NCBI RefSeq assembly: GCF_017901175.1
Contig: NZ_CP072793.1
Location: 1,984,001-2,048,000 of the forward strand
Length of the DNA stretch: 64,000 bases
Reading direction: 5' to 3'
Source: Thiothrix unzii
Lineage (GTDB): Bacteria > Pseudomonadota > Gammaproteobacteria > Thiotrichales > Thiotrichaceae
Shown: one piece after another, positions 42,670 through 52,084 of the stretch
Position numbering within the stretch: the first letter of the stretch is position 1
Layout: each line of letters starts with the position of its first letter
Program-made: the position numbers and the translations under genes
Notes under the pieces: generated by a model
The model's input: the letters and a program-made list of their open reading frames with translations, nothing else
The model's database searches: none
Told to the model about the DNA's origin: nothing

Positions 42670-43020
42670 ATGCCTCAACTGCCCAGTTTTGTGGAGTTAC
42701 CATCTTTTGAGCGATTTCGTGAGGATTATCTGAACGACGATGAGTACAGGGATTTTCAACGTTTATTAATCGAAAGTCCCAAAGCAGGCGATGTCATTGC
42801 GAGTACAGGTGGTTTGCGGAAAATTCGTTTTGAAGACAAGCGGCGGGGAAAAGGTAAGCGTGGTGGTTTGAGGGTTATTTACTACTACCAAACCAATGCT
42901 TTGGAATTCTTGTTGTTCGCTATTTATGATAAGGATGAGGCAAGCGACTTGACCAGCAAGCAAAAAGTGGCGTTTAAGGCATTCCTTGAATCCGAATTGA
43001 AGTTGCGCTATCCACAATAA
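42670..43020 (+). CDS. HigB/RelE-like toxin
   Basis: The 116-residue protein belongs to the RelE superfamily: an N-terminal FVELPSFERFREDYL, GGLRKIRFEDKRRGKGKRGG (basic RNA-binding segment) and RVIYYYQTNALEFLLFAIYDKDE with conserved aromatic and acidic residues. This sequence type is annotated as HigB-2 or as the toxin partner of NadS. It probably cleaves mRNA in the ribosome. It is the first gene of the module, directly downstream of the palindromic operator. Confidence 0.9.
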   Translation: MPQLPSFVELPSFERFREDYLNDDEYRDFQRLLIESPKAGDVIASTGGLRKIRFEDKRRGKGKRGGLRVIYYYQTNALEFLLFAIYDKDEASDLTSKQKVAFKAFLESELKLRYPQ

Positions 43021-43046
43021 CATCATGTCCGAATAAGGTGATTAGC

Positions 43047-43361
43047 ATGAAAAAACGTAATTTATTTGACGAATTGATGGAAGGTGTTGAAGCACTCAAA
43101 GCAGAGCGTGAGGGCAAAATCACCTTGAAACGAGTGCAATTAGAGGTACTCGAATCGCCTGCAATTCAGCCCAGTGAAATATTGAAATTACGTGAATCTC
43201 GCCACTTGTCGCGCTCTGTATTCGCTAATGCGATACGTACAAACCCGCGCACCGTAGAAAGTTGGGAGCAAGGGCGTAGTAAACCTAATCCTCATGCGGT
43301 TCTATTAATGCGTTTGGTTGAAAAGTATCCAGAAACGCTGGAGCATTTGCGAGCTATTTGA
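43047..43361 (+). CDS. NadS/HigA-like HTH antitoxin
   Basis: The 104-residue protein (MKKRNLFDELMEGVEAL) has an N-terminal toxin-binding helix and a C-terminal XRE-type helix-turn-helix with LKLRESRHLSRSVFANAIRT and VESWEQGRSKPNP. It should bind the toxin and repress transcription at the palindrome 42617-42643. The start codon at 43047 is preferred to the ATG nine bases upstream, which is followed by an unusual MIS extension. Its stop ends one base before the right copy of the 46-bp direct repeat. Confidence 0.9.
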   Translation: MKKRNLFDELMEGVEALKAEREGKITLKRVQLEVLESPAIQPSEILKLRESRHLSRSVFANAIRTNPRTVESWEQGRSKPNPHAVLLMRLVEKYPETLEHLRAI

Positions 43362-43362
43362 G

Positions 43363-43408
43363 GAAGATGCACACAGGCAATGAACCATGCAAAATCGCCG
43401 ACGCTGTG
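43363..43408. repeat. Direct repeat, right copy, upstream of metY
   Basis: This is the second copy of the 46-bp repeat at 42538-42583. It starts directly after the antitoxin stop and ends 36 bp before the metY start, so it is part of the metY leader. Confidence 0.9.
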
Positions 43409-43419
43409 GTATACCTTCA

Positions 43420-43436
43420 CCTCCAACCAAAGGAGG
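43420..43436 (+). promoter_or_regulatory. Hairpin covering the metY ribosome-binding site
   Basis: CCTCC (43420-43424), a 7-nt loop and GGAGG (43432-43436) can pair, which would hide the AAGGAGGA ribosome site 9 nt before the metY ATG. This may allow translational control, but the stem is short. Confidence 0.4.
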
Positions 43437-44529
43437 ACTCATCCATGAAAAAAGAAACTATTTCAATCCACGGTGGCTATACCACCGACCCGACTACCAA
43501 ATCGGTTGCTGTGCCGATTTACCAAACCGTTTCTTACGAGTTTGACAATGCACAGCATGGCGCAGATTTGTTCAACCTCGCAGTTCCGGGCAACATTTAC
43601 ACACGTTTGATGAACCCCACTAACGACGTGCTGGAAAAGCGGGTAGCGGAACTCGAAGGCGGTTTAGCCGGATTAGTCGTCAGCTCCGGGATGGCGGCAA
43701 TCAATTACGCGATCCTGACGATTGCGGAAGCGGGCGACAATATCGTTGCTACCCCGCAACTGTACGGCGGCACGTATACTTTGTTTGCGCACATGTTGCC
43801 TAAACAGGGTATCGAAGTGCGTTTTGCGGAAAACGACAGCCCGGAAGCCATTGAAAAGCTGATTGATGCCAAAACCAAAGCGGTTTTCTGCGAAACCATC
43901 GGCAACCCAGCGGGCAATATCGTTGACATCGAAGCCATTGCCAGCGCGGCTCACAAACACGGGGTCGCGGTCATCGTCGATAACACCGTGGCAACCCCGA
44001 TTTTGTGTACGCCGATTGATTACGGCGCGGACATCGTAGTACACGCCCTCACCAAATACATCGGCGGGCACGGCAATTCCCTCGGGGGGATTATTGTCGA
44101 TTCCGGCAAATTCCCTTGGGCAGACCACAAAGAACGTTACCCGGTATTAAATCAGCCTGAACCCTCTTATCACGGCGTGGTATACACCGAAGCGTTGGGT
44201 GCGGCAGCTTATATCGGGCGGGCGCGGACAGTGCCATTGCGCAATACCGGCTCGGCGTTGTCGCCCTTCAATGCCTTCTTGATTTTGCAAGGGTTAGAAA
44301 CACTGGCATTGCGGATGGAACGCCACTGCGATAACGCTATTGCCGTCGCTAAATACCTGCAAAACCACCCGAAAGTCGAATGGGTTAACTTTGCAGCATT
44401 GCCTGAAGACAAGTATCACGCGCTGGCGCAAAAATACTTCGATGGCAAACCCGCATCCCTCATGACCTTCGGGATCAAAGGCGGCTTTGACGCAGGCATT
44501 AAGTTCTACGACCAATTGCAGATGATTAA

Positions 44530-45637
44530 CTGATGTTACGCAGCCCTAAGCACCTGTAGCTCATCAAAAGCGCCCCGAATTGCCTTGGCGTAGAGCTTTG
44601 AACGCAAGGCAAAGTGGTTAAGATGCTTGCTGATGGTCAAACACTCCATTTTGAAGACGGCGACGATGGAGGCGAATAAGTGATTCGCTTGTGTTTTAGC
44701 GGTGTGGGCAGGGGATTTCGCAAAGGCAGCATTGGATTTGAGCGATTTATGGAAGACCTCGACTTTCCACCGTTTTTGGTAGGTTGTCGTGATTTCGTCC
44801 CACTCTGCTGCCAAGCGGCTACAGACCAGATACAAAATGCCGCTGCTGCCGTCTTTGTTCGTAAAGACTTGCCGGGCGAGCTTGACGGGGAAGGTTAGCC
44901 CCTTCAACCAGCCCTTGATGGCTTTTTGTTCTGTCCATACCAATTGGTCGAGTCGTGTGTAACGTTTTGCCTTGCTGTCTACTTCGCTCAATGCCACTAA
45001 TCGGTTACTTTTCAATGCCATAATGAAGTCCTTTTGCCGTTTCTCCTTGATGTGTTCCATATTCTCGGCGGAGGCGAACCAAATGTCGCTCAACACCCAT
45101 GAAAATGTCAGTTGGTTTTGAATGCAGGTGTCAATCATGGAGCGCATTTGCTCATTTTTGGTGACATCGCTGCACCGCTTTTCTTGGCGTGTATTGATGT
45201 CACAGAAACGGAACGGTTTCCGTATCAGTTCAAATGCAACAGGAATGGATGCACCATTGCTATGATATAGACAGTTTAACAAGTTGATTCCCTTGATATT
45301 ACGCCCTTTGCAGTGGTCGTAATGCCAACAAATTAGATCGTTTTCGTCCATGTAGGGCTTTTCTTGCACCGTATCGTCGATGATCAGGATGCCATCGGCT
45401 GATTCGACCTCCCTGACGGTCTTTTTTACCTGTTTCCACAGGTCTTTCGAGGTGTACTCATCTCCCGAAAGAAAACGACTGATCGCATCGTGGCTAATTT
45501 CGCCGTCCAATAATTGGGATAAACCCGTTGCTGTGGCGTAGCCAAAGGTCACGGTCAGGTAGTCGGTGTAGAGGTCAAGACGTGTTTGATTCATACCTGA
45601 AATATAGTCGAGGAGAGGTCGGACTGCGTAACATCAG
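44530..45637 (-). mobile_element. Complete IS4-superfamily insertion sequence, 1108 bp
   Basis: Perfect 14-bp terminal inverted repeats, CTGATGTTACGCAG at the left and CTGCGTAACATCAG at the right, bound the element. The 7-bp target duplication TGATTAA is seen at 44523-44529 and 45638-45644. It carries one transposase gene on the minus strand and sits within metY. Both ends and the duplication are intact, which indicates a recent event. Confidence 0.97.
44536..45594 (-). CDS. DDE transposase with IS4-type YREK signature
   Basis: The 352-residue protein has the catalytic residues in LIIDDTVQEKP (first Asp), WVLSDIWFAS (second Asp) and the C-terminal signature YQKRWKVEVFHKSLK, which matches Y-x2-R-x3-E-x6-K of the IS4 superfamily and supplies the catalytic Glu. 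It begins MNQTRLDLYTDYL. The reading frame is complete, so it is probably active. Close relatives are common in cyanobacteria and sulfur bacteria; I do not assign a subgroup. Confidence 0.88.
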   Translation of the reverse strand: MNQTRLDLYTDYLTVTFGYATATGLSQLLDGEISHDAISRFLSGDEYTSKDLWKQVKKTVREVESADGILIIDDTVQEKPYMDENDLICWHYDHCKGRNIKGINLLNCLYHSNGASIPVAFELIRKPFRFCDINTRQEKRCSDVTKNEQMRSMIDTCIQNQLTFSWVLSDIWFASAENMEHIKEKRQKDFIMALKSNRLVALSEVDSKAKRYTRLDQLVWTEQKAIKGWLKGLTFPVKLARQVFTNKDGSSGILYLVCSRLAAEWDEITTTYQKRWKVEVFHKSLKSNAAFAKSPAHTAKTQANHLFASIVAVFKMECLTISKHLNHFALRSKLYAKAIRGAFDELQVLRAA

Positions 45638-45843
45638 TGATTAAACGCTTGGTCAATATTGGCGACGCAAAATCACTGGCTTGCCACCCTGCTTCCACCA
45701 CTCACCGCCAGTTGACCGGAGACGAACAACTGCGAGCGGGTGTACGCCCGGAAACTATCCGCATCAGTGTTGGGATCGAACACATCGACGACATTATTGC
45801 GGATCTGGAACAAGCATTCGCGATCCTTTAAGAAACCCTTCCC

Positions 45844-45868
45844 AGCCTCCTCTGTGTCAGGGGAGGCT
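45844..45868 (+). terminator. Hairpin after metY, REP-like
   Basis: AGCCTCC (45844-45850) pairs with GGAGGCT (45862-45868), followed by TTAAAAAGCATTTATT. It could end metY transcription. Its sequence is related to the REP-like palindrome in the cytochrome gene at 11336-11365. Confidence 0.55.
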
Positions 45869-45984
45869 TAAAAAGCATTTATTGACGCAAGATTGATTCA
45901 AGTCATATCTCTAAAGTGATATACGCAAAACAACGTGATATGATAATGCGCCAATTTTTGTATCTTGACCGCTAGGGGAAGCGC

Positions 45985-48216
45985 ATGACCGTTCAAAATC
46001 CGACCATTATTTATACACTCACCGATGAAGCACCGTTGCTGGCAACGTATTCGTTATTACCCATCGTTAAAACGTTTACGCAAGCCGCCGGTATTGAGGT
46101 CACGCAAAGTGATATTTCAGTGGCAGCGCGTATTCTGGCGGAATTCCCCGATTACCTGACTGAGACGCAACGTGTACCGGATAATCTGGCGGAATTGGGT
46201 CGTCTGACGCAAGTTTCAGACACTAATATCATTAAGTTACCCAATATCAGTGCCTCAATGCCGCAATTGAAAGCCGCGATTACCGAGCTGCGTGCCAAGG
46301 GTTTTGCCGTGCCGGAATACCCCGAAAACCCGCAAACGGATGCTGAAAAGCAGTTGCTGACCCGTTACGCCAAAGTATTAGGCAGCGCGGTGAACCCGGT
46401 ATTGCGTGAAGGTAATTCCGACCGGCGTGCACCACCAGCGGTGAAACGTTACGCGCAGAAAAACCCGCATTCGATGGGTAAATGGAGTCCGGCATCACGT
46501 ACTCACGTTTCGTTTATGCGTCGTGGTGATTTTTATTCCAGCGAAAAGTCCATGACGATGGATCGTAATTGCGATGTACGCATGGAACTGGTGATGGCGA
46601 ATGGTCAAGTCATGCGCTTAAAGGAAAAAACCTCGCTGCTGAAAGACGAAATCATCGACGGCATGTTCATGAGCAAAAAAGCCTTGTGCGCGTTCTATGA
46701 AGAGCAATTAGCAGATGCGAAAGAAACCGGCATTATGCTTTCCCTGCACGTCAAAGCCACCATGATGAAAGTGTCGCATCCCATCGTGTTTGGTCATGCG
46801 GTCAAGGTATTTTTCAAGGATTTATTTGCCAAACACGGCGAACTGTTTGCGCAGTTGGGCGTTAATCCAAACAATGGCATGAGCAGTGTTTACGAGAAAA
46901 TTCAGTCGCTGCCTGCGGAAAAACGCGCGGAAATTGAGGTGGATATTCAAGCTTGTTACGCCAATCAGCCGGAAATTGCGATGGTCGATTCCGACAAAGG
47001 CATTACCAATTTGCACGCGCCGAATGATGTGATTGTGGATGCGTCCATGCCTGCGATGATCCGCAATGGCGGCAAAATGTGGGGCGTGGATGGCAAGCTC
47101 AAGGACACCAAAGCGGTGATTCCTGAAAGCACCTTTGCGCGTATTTATCAGGAAATGATTAATTTCTGCAAAACCAACGGCGCGTTTGACCCGGCAACAA
47201 TGGGTTCTGTGCCTAACGTGGGTTTGATGGCACAACAGGCGGAAGAGTACGGTTCGCACGACAAGACGTTTGAAGTGCCTGCGGATGGCGTGGCGCGGAT
47301 TGTGGATGACCAAGGCAAAGTGCTGATGGAACAACACGTCGAAGCGGGTGACATTTGGCGCATGTGCCAAGTGAAGGACGCGCCAATACGTGACTGGGTA
47401 AAATTGGCGGTAAATCGGGCGCGTCAGTCGAACACCCCAGCGGTATTCTGGCTTGATCCGTACCGTCCACATGAAGCCGAATTAATCAAAAAAGTGAACC
47501 TGTATCTGCAAGACCATGACCTGACGGGCGTGGAAATTCACATTATGTCGCAAATGCGGGCGATGCGTTTCACCTTGGAGCGGATTGTACGCGGCATGGA
47601 TACGATCTCCGTGACGGGCAATATTTTGCGCGACTACCTGACGGATTTGTTCCCGATCATGGAGTTGGGAACCAGTGCCAAAATGCTGTCGATTGTGCCG
47701 TTGATGGCGGGTGGCAGTCTGTTTGAAACCGGTGCGGGTGGTTCCGCGCCGAAGCATGTACAGCAATTGACCGGTGAAAACCACTTGCGTTGGGATTCGT
47801 TAGGTGAATTTTTAGCACTGGCGGTATCACTGGAAGAAGTCGCTATCCAGACAGGCAGTCCACGTGCCAAGATTCTGGCAACGACGCTGGATTTAGCAAC
47901 CGGCAAGCTATTGGATAACCGTAAGTCACCGTCGCCCAGAACCGGGCAGTTGGATACACGCGGTAGCCATTTCTATCTGGCGATGTACTGGGCGGAAGCC
48001 TTGGCAGCACAAACAGATGATATAGAATTAGCCGCACAGTTCGCGCCGCTGGCACAAGCATTAACGGCAAATGAGCAAACGATTGTCGCGGAGTTGAATG
48101 CGGTGCAAGGTCAGGCGGTGGATTTGGGCGGGTATTATTATGCTGATCCGGCAAAAACAGCGGCGGTGATGCGCCCCAGTGCGACGTTTAATGCAGCATT
48201 AGCAAAGGTATATTGA
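45985..48216 (+). CDS. icd: Monomeric NADP-dependent isocitrate dehydrogenase
   Basis: The 743-residue protein is the monomeric IDH type (about 740 residues, unlike the dimeric 416-residue enzyme): it begins [20 protein letters not shown], with [19 protein letters not shown] (substrate-binding region), [24 protein letters not shown] and the C-terminal [10 protein letters not shown]. It makes 2-oxoglutarate and NADPH. It is followed by aguA with a TGATG stop/start overlap. Confidence 0.97.
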   Translation: MTVQNPTIIYTLTDEAPLLATYSLLPIVKTFTQAAGIEVTQSDISVAARILAEFPDYLTETQRVPDNLAELGRLTQVSDTNIIKLPNISASMPQLKAAITELRAKGFAVPEYPENPQTDAEKQLLTRYAKVLGSAVNPVLREGNSDRRAPPAVKRYAQKNPHSMGKWSPASRTHVSFMRRGDFYSSEKSMTMDRNCDVRMELVMANGQVMRLKEKTSLLKDEIIDGMFMSKKALCAFYEEQLADAKETGIMLSLHVKATMMKVSHPIVFGHAVKVFFKDLFAKHGELFAQLGVNPNNGMSSVYEKIQSLPAEKRAEIEVDIQACYANQPEIAMVDSDKGITNLHAPNDVIVDASMPAMIRNGGKMWGVDGKLKDTKAVIPESTFARIYQEMINFCKTNGAFDPATMGSVPNVGLMAQQAEEYGSHDKTFEVPADGVARIVDDQGKVLMEQHVEAGDIWRMCQVKDAPIRDWVKLAVNRARQSNTPAVFWLDPYRPHEAELIKKVNLYLQDHDLTGVEIHIMSQMRAMRFTLERIVRGMDTISVTGNILRDYLTDLFPIMELGTSAKMLSIVPLMAGGSLFETGAGGSAPKHVQQLTGENHLRWDSLGEFLALAVSLEEVAIQTGSPRAKILATTLDLATGKLLDNRKSPSPRTGQLDTRGSHFYLAMYWAEALAAQTDDIELAAQFAPLAQALTANEQTIVAELNAVQGQAVDLGGYYYADPAKTAAVMRPSATFNAALAKVY

Positions 48217-49256
48217 TGGAATCACGCAATTTTCTTCCCGAATGGCACAACCAATGGGGTGTGCTATTGGCTTGGCCTCACCCCGACACCGATTGGGCGG
48301 ATAACCTCGCCGCCGCCGAAATCTGTTACACCGAAATCGTGCAGGCGATTAGCCAACGCGAAGCCGTGTTATTGTTATGCCATGATGATGCGCATCAAGC
48401 CCACATTGAAAGCGTTTTAGCTGCCAGCAGCAGCGAGCGCGGGCGGGTGCATTGCGTGCAAATGCCTTACAACGATACTTGGGCGCGGGATTTTGGCTTT
48501 ATTACGGTGCTGGTCGCGGGCAAACCGCGCTTATTGGACTTCACTTTCAACGCTTGGGGCGGCAAATTCGACGCGGCCTTAGATAATGCGGTCAATGCCA
48601 AACTGTTGCAACACCCGTTGCTAACGGGTCAAACGCTCGAAGCACACCCGCTGGTCATGGAAGGCGGCAGTCTCGAAACTGACGGGCAAGGCACGTTACT
48701 CACCACCGAGATTTGCCTGCTTAACCCCAATCGCAACCCTAGCCTCGACCGCGCTCAGATTGAAACCCAATTGCGCAGCAGTTTAGGGGTGGAACGGATT
48801 TTGTGGCTGGCAAACGGGCATCTGGAAGGCGACGACACCGACGCACACATTGATACGCTGGCACGTTTCGCCGATGCGCACACCCTGATTTACATGAGTT
48901 GCGATGACCCTAGCGATTCACACTACGGCGCGTTGCAGGCAATGCAAACCGAGTTGCAGGCATTGCGTCAAGCGGATGGCACGCCGTATCGCTTGTTGCC
49001 AGTGCCATTGCCAGCGGGTATTTATGCAGACGGACGACGTTTGCCCGCCAGTTACGTGAACTTTTTAATCGTTAATGGTGCGGTATTATTGCCGGTGTAT
49101 GGCGATGAGCGCACCGACCCGATAGCGATTGCGCAAACCCAAGCGGCATTTCCGCAGCATGACATTATTCCGATTGATTGCCGTGCGTTGATTGCCCAAA
49201 ACGGCAGTCTCCACTGCGTCACTATGCAAATTCCACACGAGGTCGTCACTGCATGA
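48216..49256 (+). CDS. aguA: Agmatine deiminase
   Basis: The 346-residue protein has the guanidino-modifying fold: PHPDTDWADN near the N-terminus, YNDTWARDFGFI, VMEGGSLETDGQGTLLTTE, LEGDDTDAHIDT (catalytic His) and a C-terminal SLHCVTMQIP with the nucleophilic Cys. It converts agmatine to N-carbamoylputrescine and ammonia. Its start overlaps the icd stop (TGATG) and its stop overlaps the aguB start (ATGA), so icd-aguA-aguB form one coupled unit. Confidence 0.95.
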   Translation: MESRNFLPEWHNQWGVLLAWPHPDTDWADNLAAAEICYTEIVQAISQREAVLLLCHDDAHQAHIESVLAASSSERGRVHCVQMPYNDTWARDFGFITVLVAGKPRLLDFTFNAWGGKFDAALDNAVNAKLLQHPLLTGQTLEAHPLVMEGGSLETDGQGTLLTTEICLLNPNRNPSLDRAQIETQLRSSLGVERILWLANGHLEGDDTDAHIDTLARFADAHTLIYMSCDDPSDSHYGALQAMQTELQALRQADGTPYRLLPVPLPAGIYADGRRLPASYVNFLIVNGAVLLPVYGDERTDPIAIAQTQAAFPQHDIIPIDCRALIAQNGSLHCVTMQIPHEVVTA

Positions 49257-50140
49257 GCCGTCCACTCACCGTCGCTGTGGTACAACACAGCAATTGCGCC
49301 GATTACGCTGCTAATTTAGCCAGCAGCATTCAAGGCATCCGGCGTGCCGCCGCGCAAGGTGCAAACCTCGTGATGTTGCAGGAATTACACACCGGGCTGT
49401 ATTTTTGCCAAGTGGAAGACACCGATTACTTCGATTTAGCCGAAACCATTCCCGGCCCTAGCACCGATACCTTGGGGCAACTCGCGGCGGAACTGGGGAT
49501 TGTGATTGTGTGTTCCTTGTTTGAAAAACGCGCCACGGGTTTGTATCACAATACGGCAGTGGTGCTGGATACTGACGGTAGCATTGCGGGGAAATACCGC
49601 AAAATGCACATCCCCGATGACCCCGGTTACTACGAGAAATTCTATTTCACCCCCGGCGATTTGGGCTTTACCCCAATTAAAACCAGCCTCGCCACCTTGG
49701 GCGTATTGGTGTGTTGGGATCAATGGTATCCCGAAGCAGCGCGGTTAATGGCTTTAGCTGGAGCGGAATTACTGCTTTACCCCACCGCGATTGGCTGGAA
49801 CCCGCAAGACACCCCGGAAGAGCAAGCGCGGCAACGCGACGCATGGATCACGGTGCAACGTTCCCACGCAGTAGCCAACAATATTCCGGTATTAAGTGCC
49901 AATCGGGTAGGCTTTGAAGGCGACCCCAGTGCGCAAACCGCTGGCAGTCAATTTTGGGGTTCGAGCATGATTGTCGGCTGGCAAGGGGAATTGCTGGCGC
50001 AGGCGGATACCACCAGCACCACCGAATTGGTCGTCACCTTGGATATGGATCGCACCGAACAAGTACGCCGCTGGTGGCCTTACTTGCGGGATCGGCGCAT
50101 TGATGCGTACCAAGACATTACCCGGCGTTACCGCGACTAA
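49253..50140 (+). CDS. aguB: N-carbamoylputrescine amidase
   Basis: The 295-residue nitrilase-family enzyme (start ATG 49253, MSRPLTVAVVQHSN) has the Glu-Lys-Cys triad: Glu in VMLQELHTG, Lys in YRKMHIPDDPGYYEKFYFTPG and Cys in LGVLVCWDQWYPEAARLMALAGA, plus the NRVGFEGD segment typical of AguB. It hydrolyses N-carbamoylputrescine to putrescine, CO2 and ammonia. The longer frame from 49178 is rejected in favour of the ATGA overlap with aguA. Confidence 0.95.
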   Translation: MSRPLTVAVVQHSNCADYAANLASSIQGIRRAAAQGANLVMLQELHTGLYFCQVEDTDYFDLAETIPGPSTDTLGQLAAELGIVIVCSLFEKRATGLYHNTAVVLDTDGSIAGKYRKMHIPDDPGYYEKFYFTPGDLGFTPIKTSLATLGVLVCWDQWYPEAARLMALAGAELLLYPTAIGWNPQDTPEEQARQRDAWITVQRSHAVANNIPVLSANRVGFEGDPSAQTAGSQFWGSSMIVGWQGELLAQADTTSTTELVVTLDMDRTEQVRRWWPYLRDRRIDAYQDITRRYRD

Positions 50141-50155
50141 ATAACGGACACGAAG

Positions 50156-50176
50156 GGGGCGTATCCACTACGCCCC
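50156..50176. repeat. REP-like hairpin between convergent genes
   Basis: GGGGCGTA (50156-50163), loop TCCAC and TACGCCCC (50169-50176) give a perfect 8-bp stem followed by TACG, like the right arm of the element at 5368-5439. It lies in the 48-bp gap between convergent aguB and the receptor-channel gene and probably ends transcription from both sides. Confidence 0.7.
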
Positions 50177-50188
50177 TACGCGGATCGT

Positions 50189-51292
50189 TTATTCTTGGCG
50201 TAACCACTTTTCGCGCAAGGTTTGGTGGAAACTGTTACCGCTTTCCACTTCGCGCAATTGCATCAGCACTTGGTTTGCTGGCTCGCGCAACGGGCTGTTA
50301 TCGGGGAAGGCGATACCGTAACTTTGCGGGTTAAAGCTCACTGGCACGACCGCTAACACCGATTTACCAGCTTTTTGATTGGCCTGATTCGCTAAGTACA
50401 ATAGGCGCGGGCCATCGTGTACCAGTGCATCGACTTCGCCTTTGCGTAACCGCGCCATGCCCTCATCCAAGGTTTGCACGGGTGTTACGTTAATGCCGTT
50501 TTGTTCCAGCCATTGACGCGGCGCATCGGTAGCAACAGCGGCAACGGTTTTACCGGGCAAATCTTTCTCGGTGCGAATCGTGCCACTCACGGCTTGTGCT
50601 GTCAGCGCGGTGGTCACTACTGCTGTCACCACGCTCATTAAAATCAGCCCTAACAAGTGCCAAGACAAGTCCACCACCCGCGCTAACCCGCGACTGTGCG
50701 GCGTTTCCCACGTCAATAACATGGTCAAACCCCACCAAAACGATTCACGAATCCCCGCGACATAACCGGCTGGCATGGTGGCGTGGTGTTTGTCGTGGCG
50801 GTCAATCCACAAGCGGATGTGGGCGGTGGTGATCAACATCAACAACAACAGCAAACCGCTTTGCCAAGTAAACAGCTTACCTAATTCAGTGAGCATGACT
50901 AAAAACGGGTTAGATTGTTGGTGTTCGGGCGACACCATGATTTGCAAACCCAATTCATACATTGAGTTAGAAAAATTGACGCGCTTTTCACGCTCTGCCG
51001 TCACCGTGAGTGCAGAAATACCAGCATCAACTTGCTGTTTTTCGACCGCACTCACCAAATCATTGGTGGTGTCAAAATAGACCCACTCGGTAGTGCGCCC
51101 CAAGCGTTTCGCAATTTCCTGCCACAACTCCACGCTGAAACCACTGGGTTGACGCTCGGCGGCTGGCTTGGTGGCATCGTACATAACCCACGGCTCAGAG
51201 GGTTTGATCCCTACTCTGAGCGGCTCTTCGGCATGGGCAAACGGGGTGATAAATAGAACAAACAGTAACAACGCTTGTGTAATCTTTGACAC
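50189..51292 (-). CDS. Prokaryotic ionotropic glutamate receptor-like channel
   Basis: The 367-residue protein has a signal peptide (cleavage near A21), then a solute-binding lobe beginning LRVGIKPSEPW with the ligand-binding segment ISALTVTAEREKRVNFS (R101 as the likely amino-acid-binding Arg). A two-helix pore domain interrupts the binding domain: helices at about 146-163 and 209-232, with the pore loop in IRESFWWGLTMLLTWETPHS. The second lobe follows. This is the GluR0 layout. The potassium filter TVGYGD of GluR0 is absent, so ion selectivity is probably different. It may sense an amino acid in the periplasm. Confidence 0.85.
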   Translation of the reverse strand: MSKITQALLLFVLFITPFAHAEEPLRVGIKPSEPWVMYDATKPAAERQPSGFSVELWQEIAKRLGRTTEWVYFDTTNDLVSAVEKQQVDAGISALTVTAEREKRVNFSNSMYELGLQIMVSPEHQQSNPFLVMLTELGKLFTWQSGLLLLLMLITTAHIRLWIDRHDKHHATMPAGYVAGIRESFWWGLTMLLTWETPHSRGLARVVDLSWHLLGLILMSVVTAVVTTALTAQAVSGTIRTEKDLPGKTVAAVATDAPRQWLEQNGINVTPVQTLDEGMARLRKGEVDALVHDGPRLLYLANQANQKAGKSVLAVVPVSFNPQSYGIAFPDNSPLREPANQVLMQLREVESGNSFHQTLREKWLRQE

Positions 51293-51366
51293 GGCATTCC
51301 CTCGCTAAAATGTGGCTGTCATTGGCGGCGAGTATAGCGAAGAATCGCGCAAAAAACCTTCAAACC

Positions 51367-51492
51367 TTAACGCGAAATGGAAAACCAGCTCCATAGGTCG
51401 CGGCAATTCCCCCAACAATCATTGTTGGCTAACAGCATTAAGATAAAGGTTACAACAAGCACCACTAGGATGATTTTGATGTCATTCGTCAT
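51367..51492 (-). CDS. Small membrane protein, 41 residues
   Basis: From the ATG at 51492 the product is MTNDIKIILVVLVVTFILML followed by a short Cys/Trp-rich tail (NDCWGNCRDLWSW). AAGGAG lies 9 nt upstream, a strong ribosome site for so short a frame. It has one membrane helix and a C-terminal part with two Cys. A longer frame to 51744 overlaps the toxin gene and is rejected. Function unknown; small hydrophobic peptides can be toxins or regulators. Confidence 0.6.
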   Translation of the reverse strand: MTNDIKIILVVLVVTFILMLLANNDCWGNCRDLWSWFSISR

Positions 51493-51598
51493 TGGGGATA
51501 ACTCCTTAAACTGCCCCAGACAATAGCCGAATGTAACGTTACAGCCTGCGATTGCCCGACGAATGGCAAGAAGTTGGCGGTGAGTGGGCGGTAACACC

Positions 51599-52084
51599 CT
51601 ACCCCACTCGATAAGCTGCCAAAACCTGCTGATAAAGCTTGTCAGACATCCTAAAACCATTGCGGATTGCTTGATCAAGCAGAGCTTGCGCAGATACTGG
51701 CTGTAACACGCTTTTCCTGATTGCCAACAGCAACAACCCCGCAAAACCTGTGACGATCAGGTGTTTTTGCTGGGCAATTGCCCGTCCTTTGCGCTCATCA
51801 ATCAAGATCGGGAGTTGACGTTCCAAGGCTAAGGTAATGGCTTCCGCCTCACCTGCATCCAACACAAATTGAAGGCTGCTAAGTTGCTCGGAAGGCTCAA
51901 GCCGGATGATTTCAATACAGGCTGTTGCCTTGATTTTATGGATAATATCGGGCGAACCTGCCACGAGTTCATTCAATACCGCGTGTGGAATCAGGATGCT
52001 ATCAAACACCGCACACAGCAAGTCCAGTGCCTGCAAACCTTCCAATGCAATCAAACTAGTGGTATCACTGACGATAACTTTCAT
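51599..52084 (-). CDS. DUF3368-type PIN-like toxin
   Basis: The 161-residue protein has MKVIVSDTTSLIALEGL at the N-terminus with the first Asp, IPHAVLNELV with a Glu, LDAGEAEAITLALE and LPILIDERKGRAIAQ, which together give the DUF3368 (PIN-like) pattern with its acidic residues. These are predicted RNases of toxin-antitoxin modules. The start overlaps the antitoxin stop as ATGA. Confidence 0.85.
   Translation of the reverse strand: MKVIVSDTTSLIALEGLQALDLLCAVFDSILIPHAVLNELVAGSPDIIHKIKATACIEIIRLEPSEQLSSLQFVLDAGEAEAITLALERQLPILIDERKGRAIAQQKHLIVTGFAGLLLLAIRKSVLQPVSAQALLDQAIRNGFRMSDKLYQQVLAAYRVG

Larger units (their letters stand above)
43445..45831 (+). pseudogene. metY: O-acetylhomoserine sulfhydrylase, interrupted by an insertion sequence
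   Basis: The N-terminal part (43445-44529) is a PLP-dependent Cys/Met metabolism enzyme with VAVPIYQTVSYEFDNAQHG, TRLMNPTNDVLEKRVAELEG, and the PLP lysine in HALTKYIGGHGNSLGG. It stops after FYDQLQMIN, where an IS element begins. The missing C-terminus ([20 protein letters not shown] to [20 protein letters not shown]) resumes in frame after the element, up to 45831. Removing the IS and one 7-bp duplication gives a 423-residue intact enzyme, the normal length, with no other defect. The insertion is therefore recent and could revert. The enzyme makes homocysteine from O-acetylhomoserine and sulfide. Confidence 0.95.

Noticed and set aside
46822-47472. 216-codon minus-strand frame inside icd
   Set aside because: It is antisense to the conserved isocitrate dehydrogenase gene and has the biased composition of a shadow frame.
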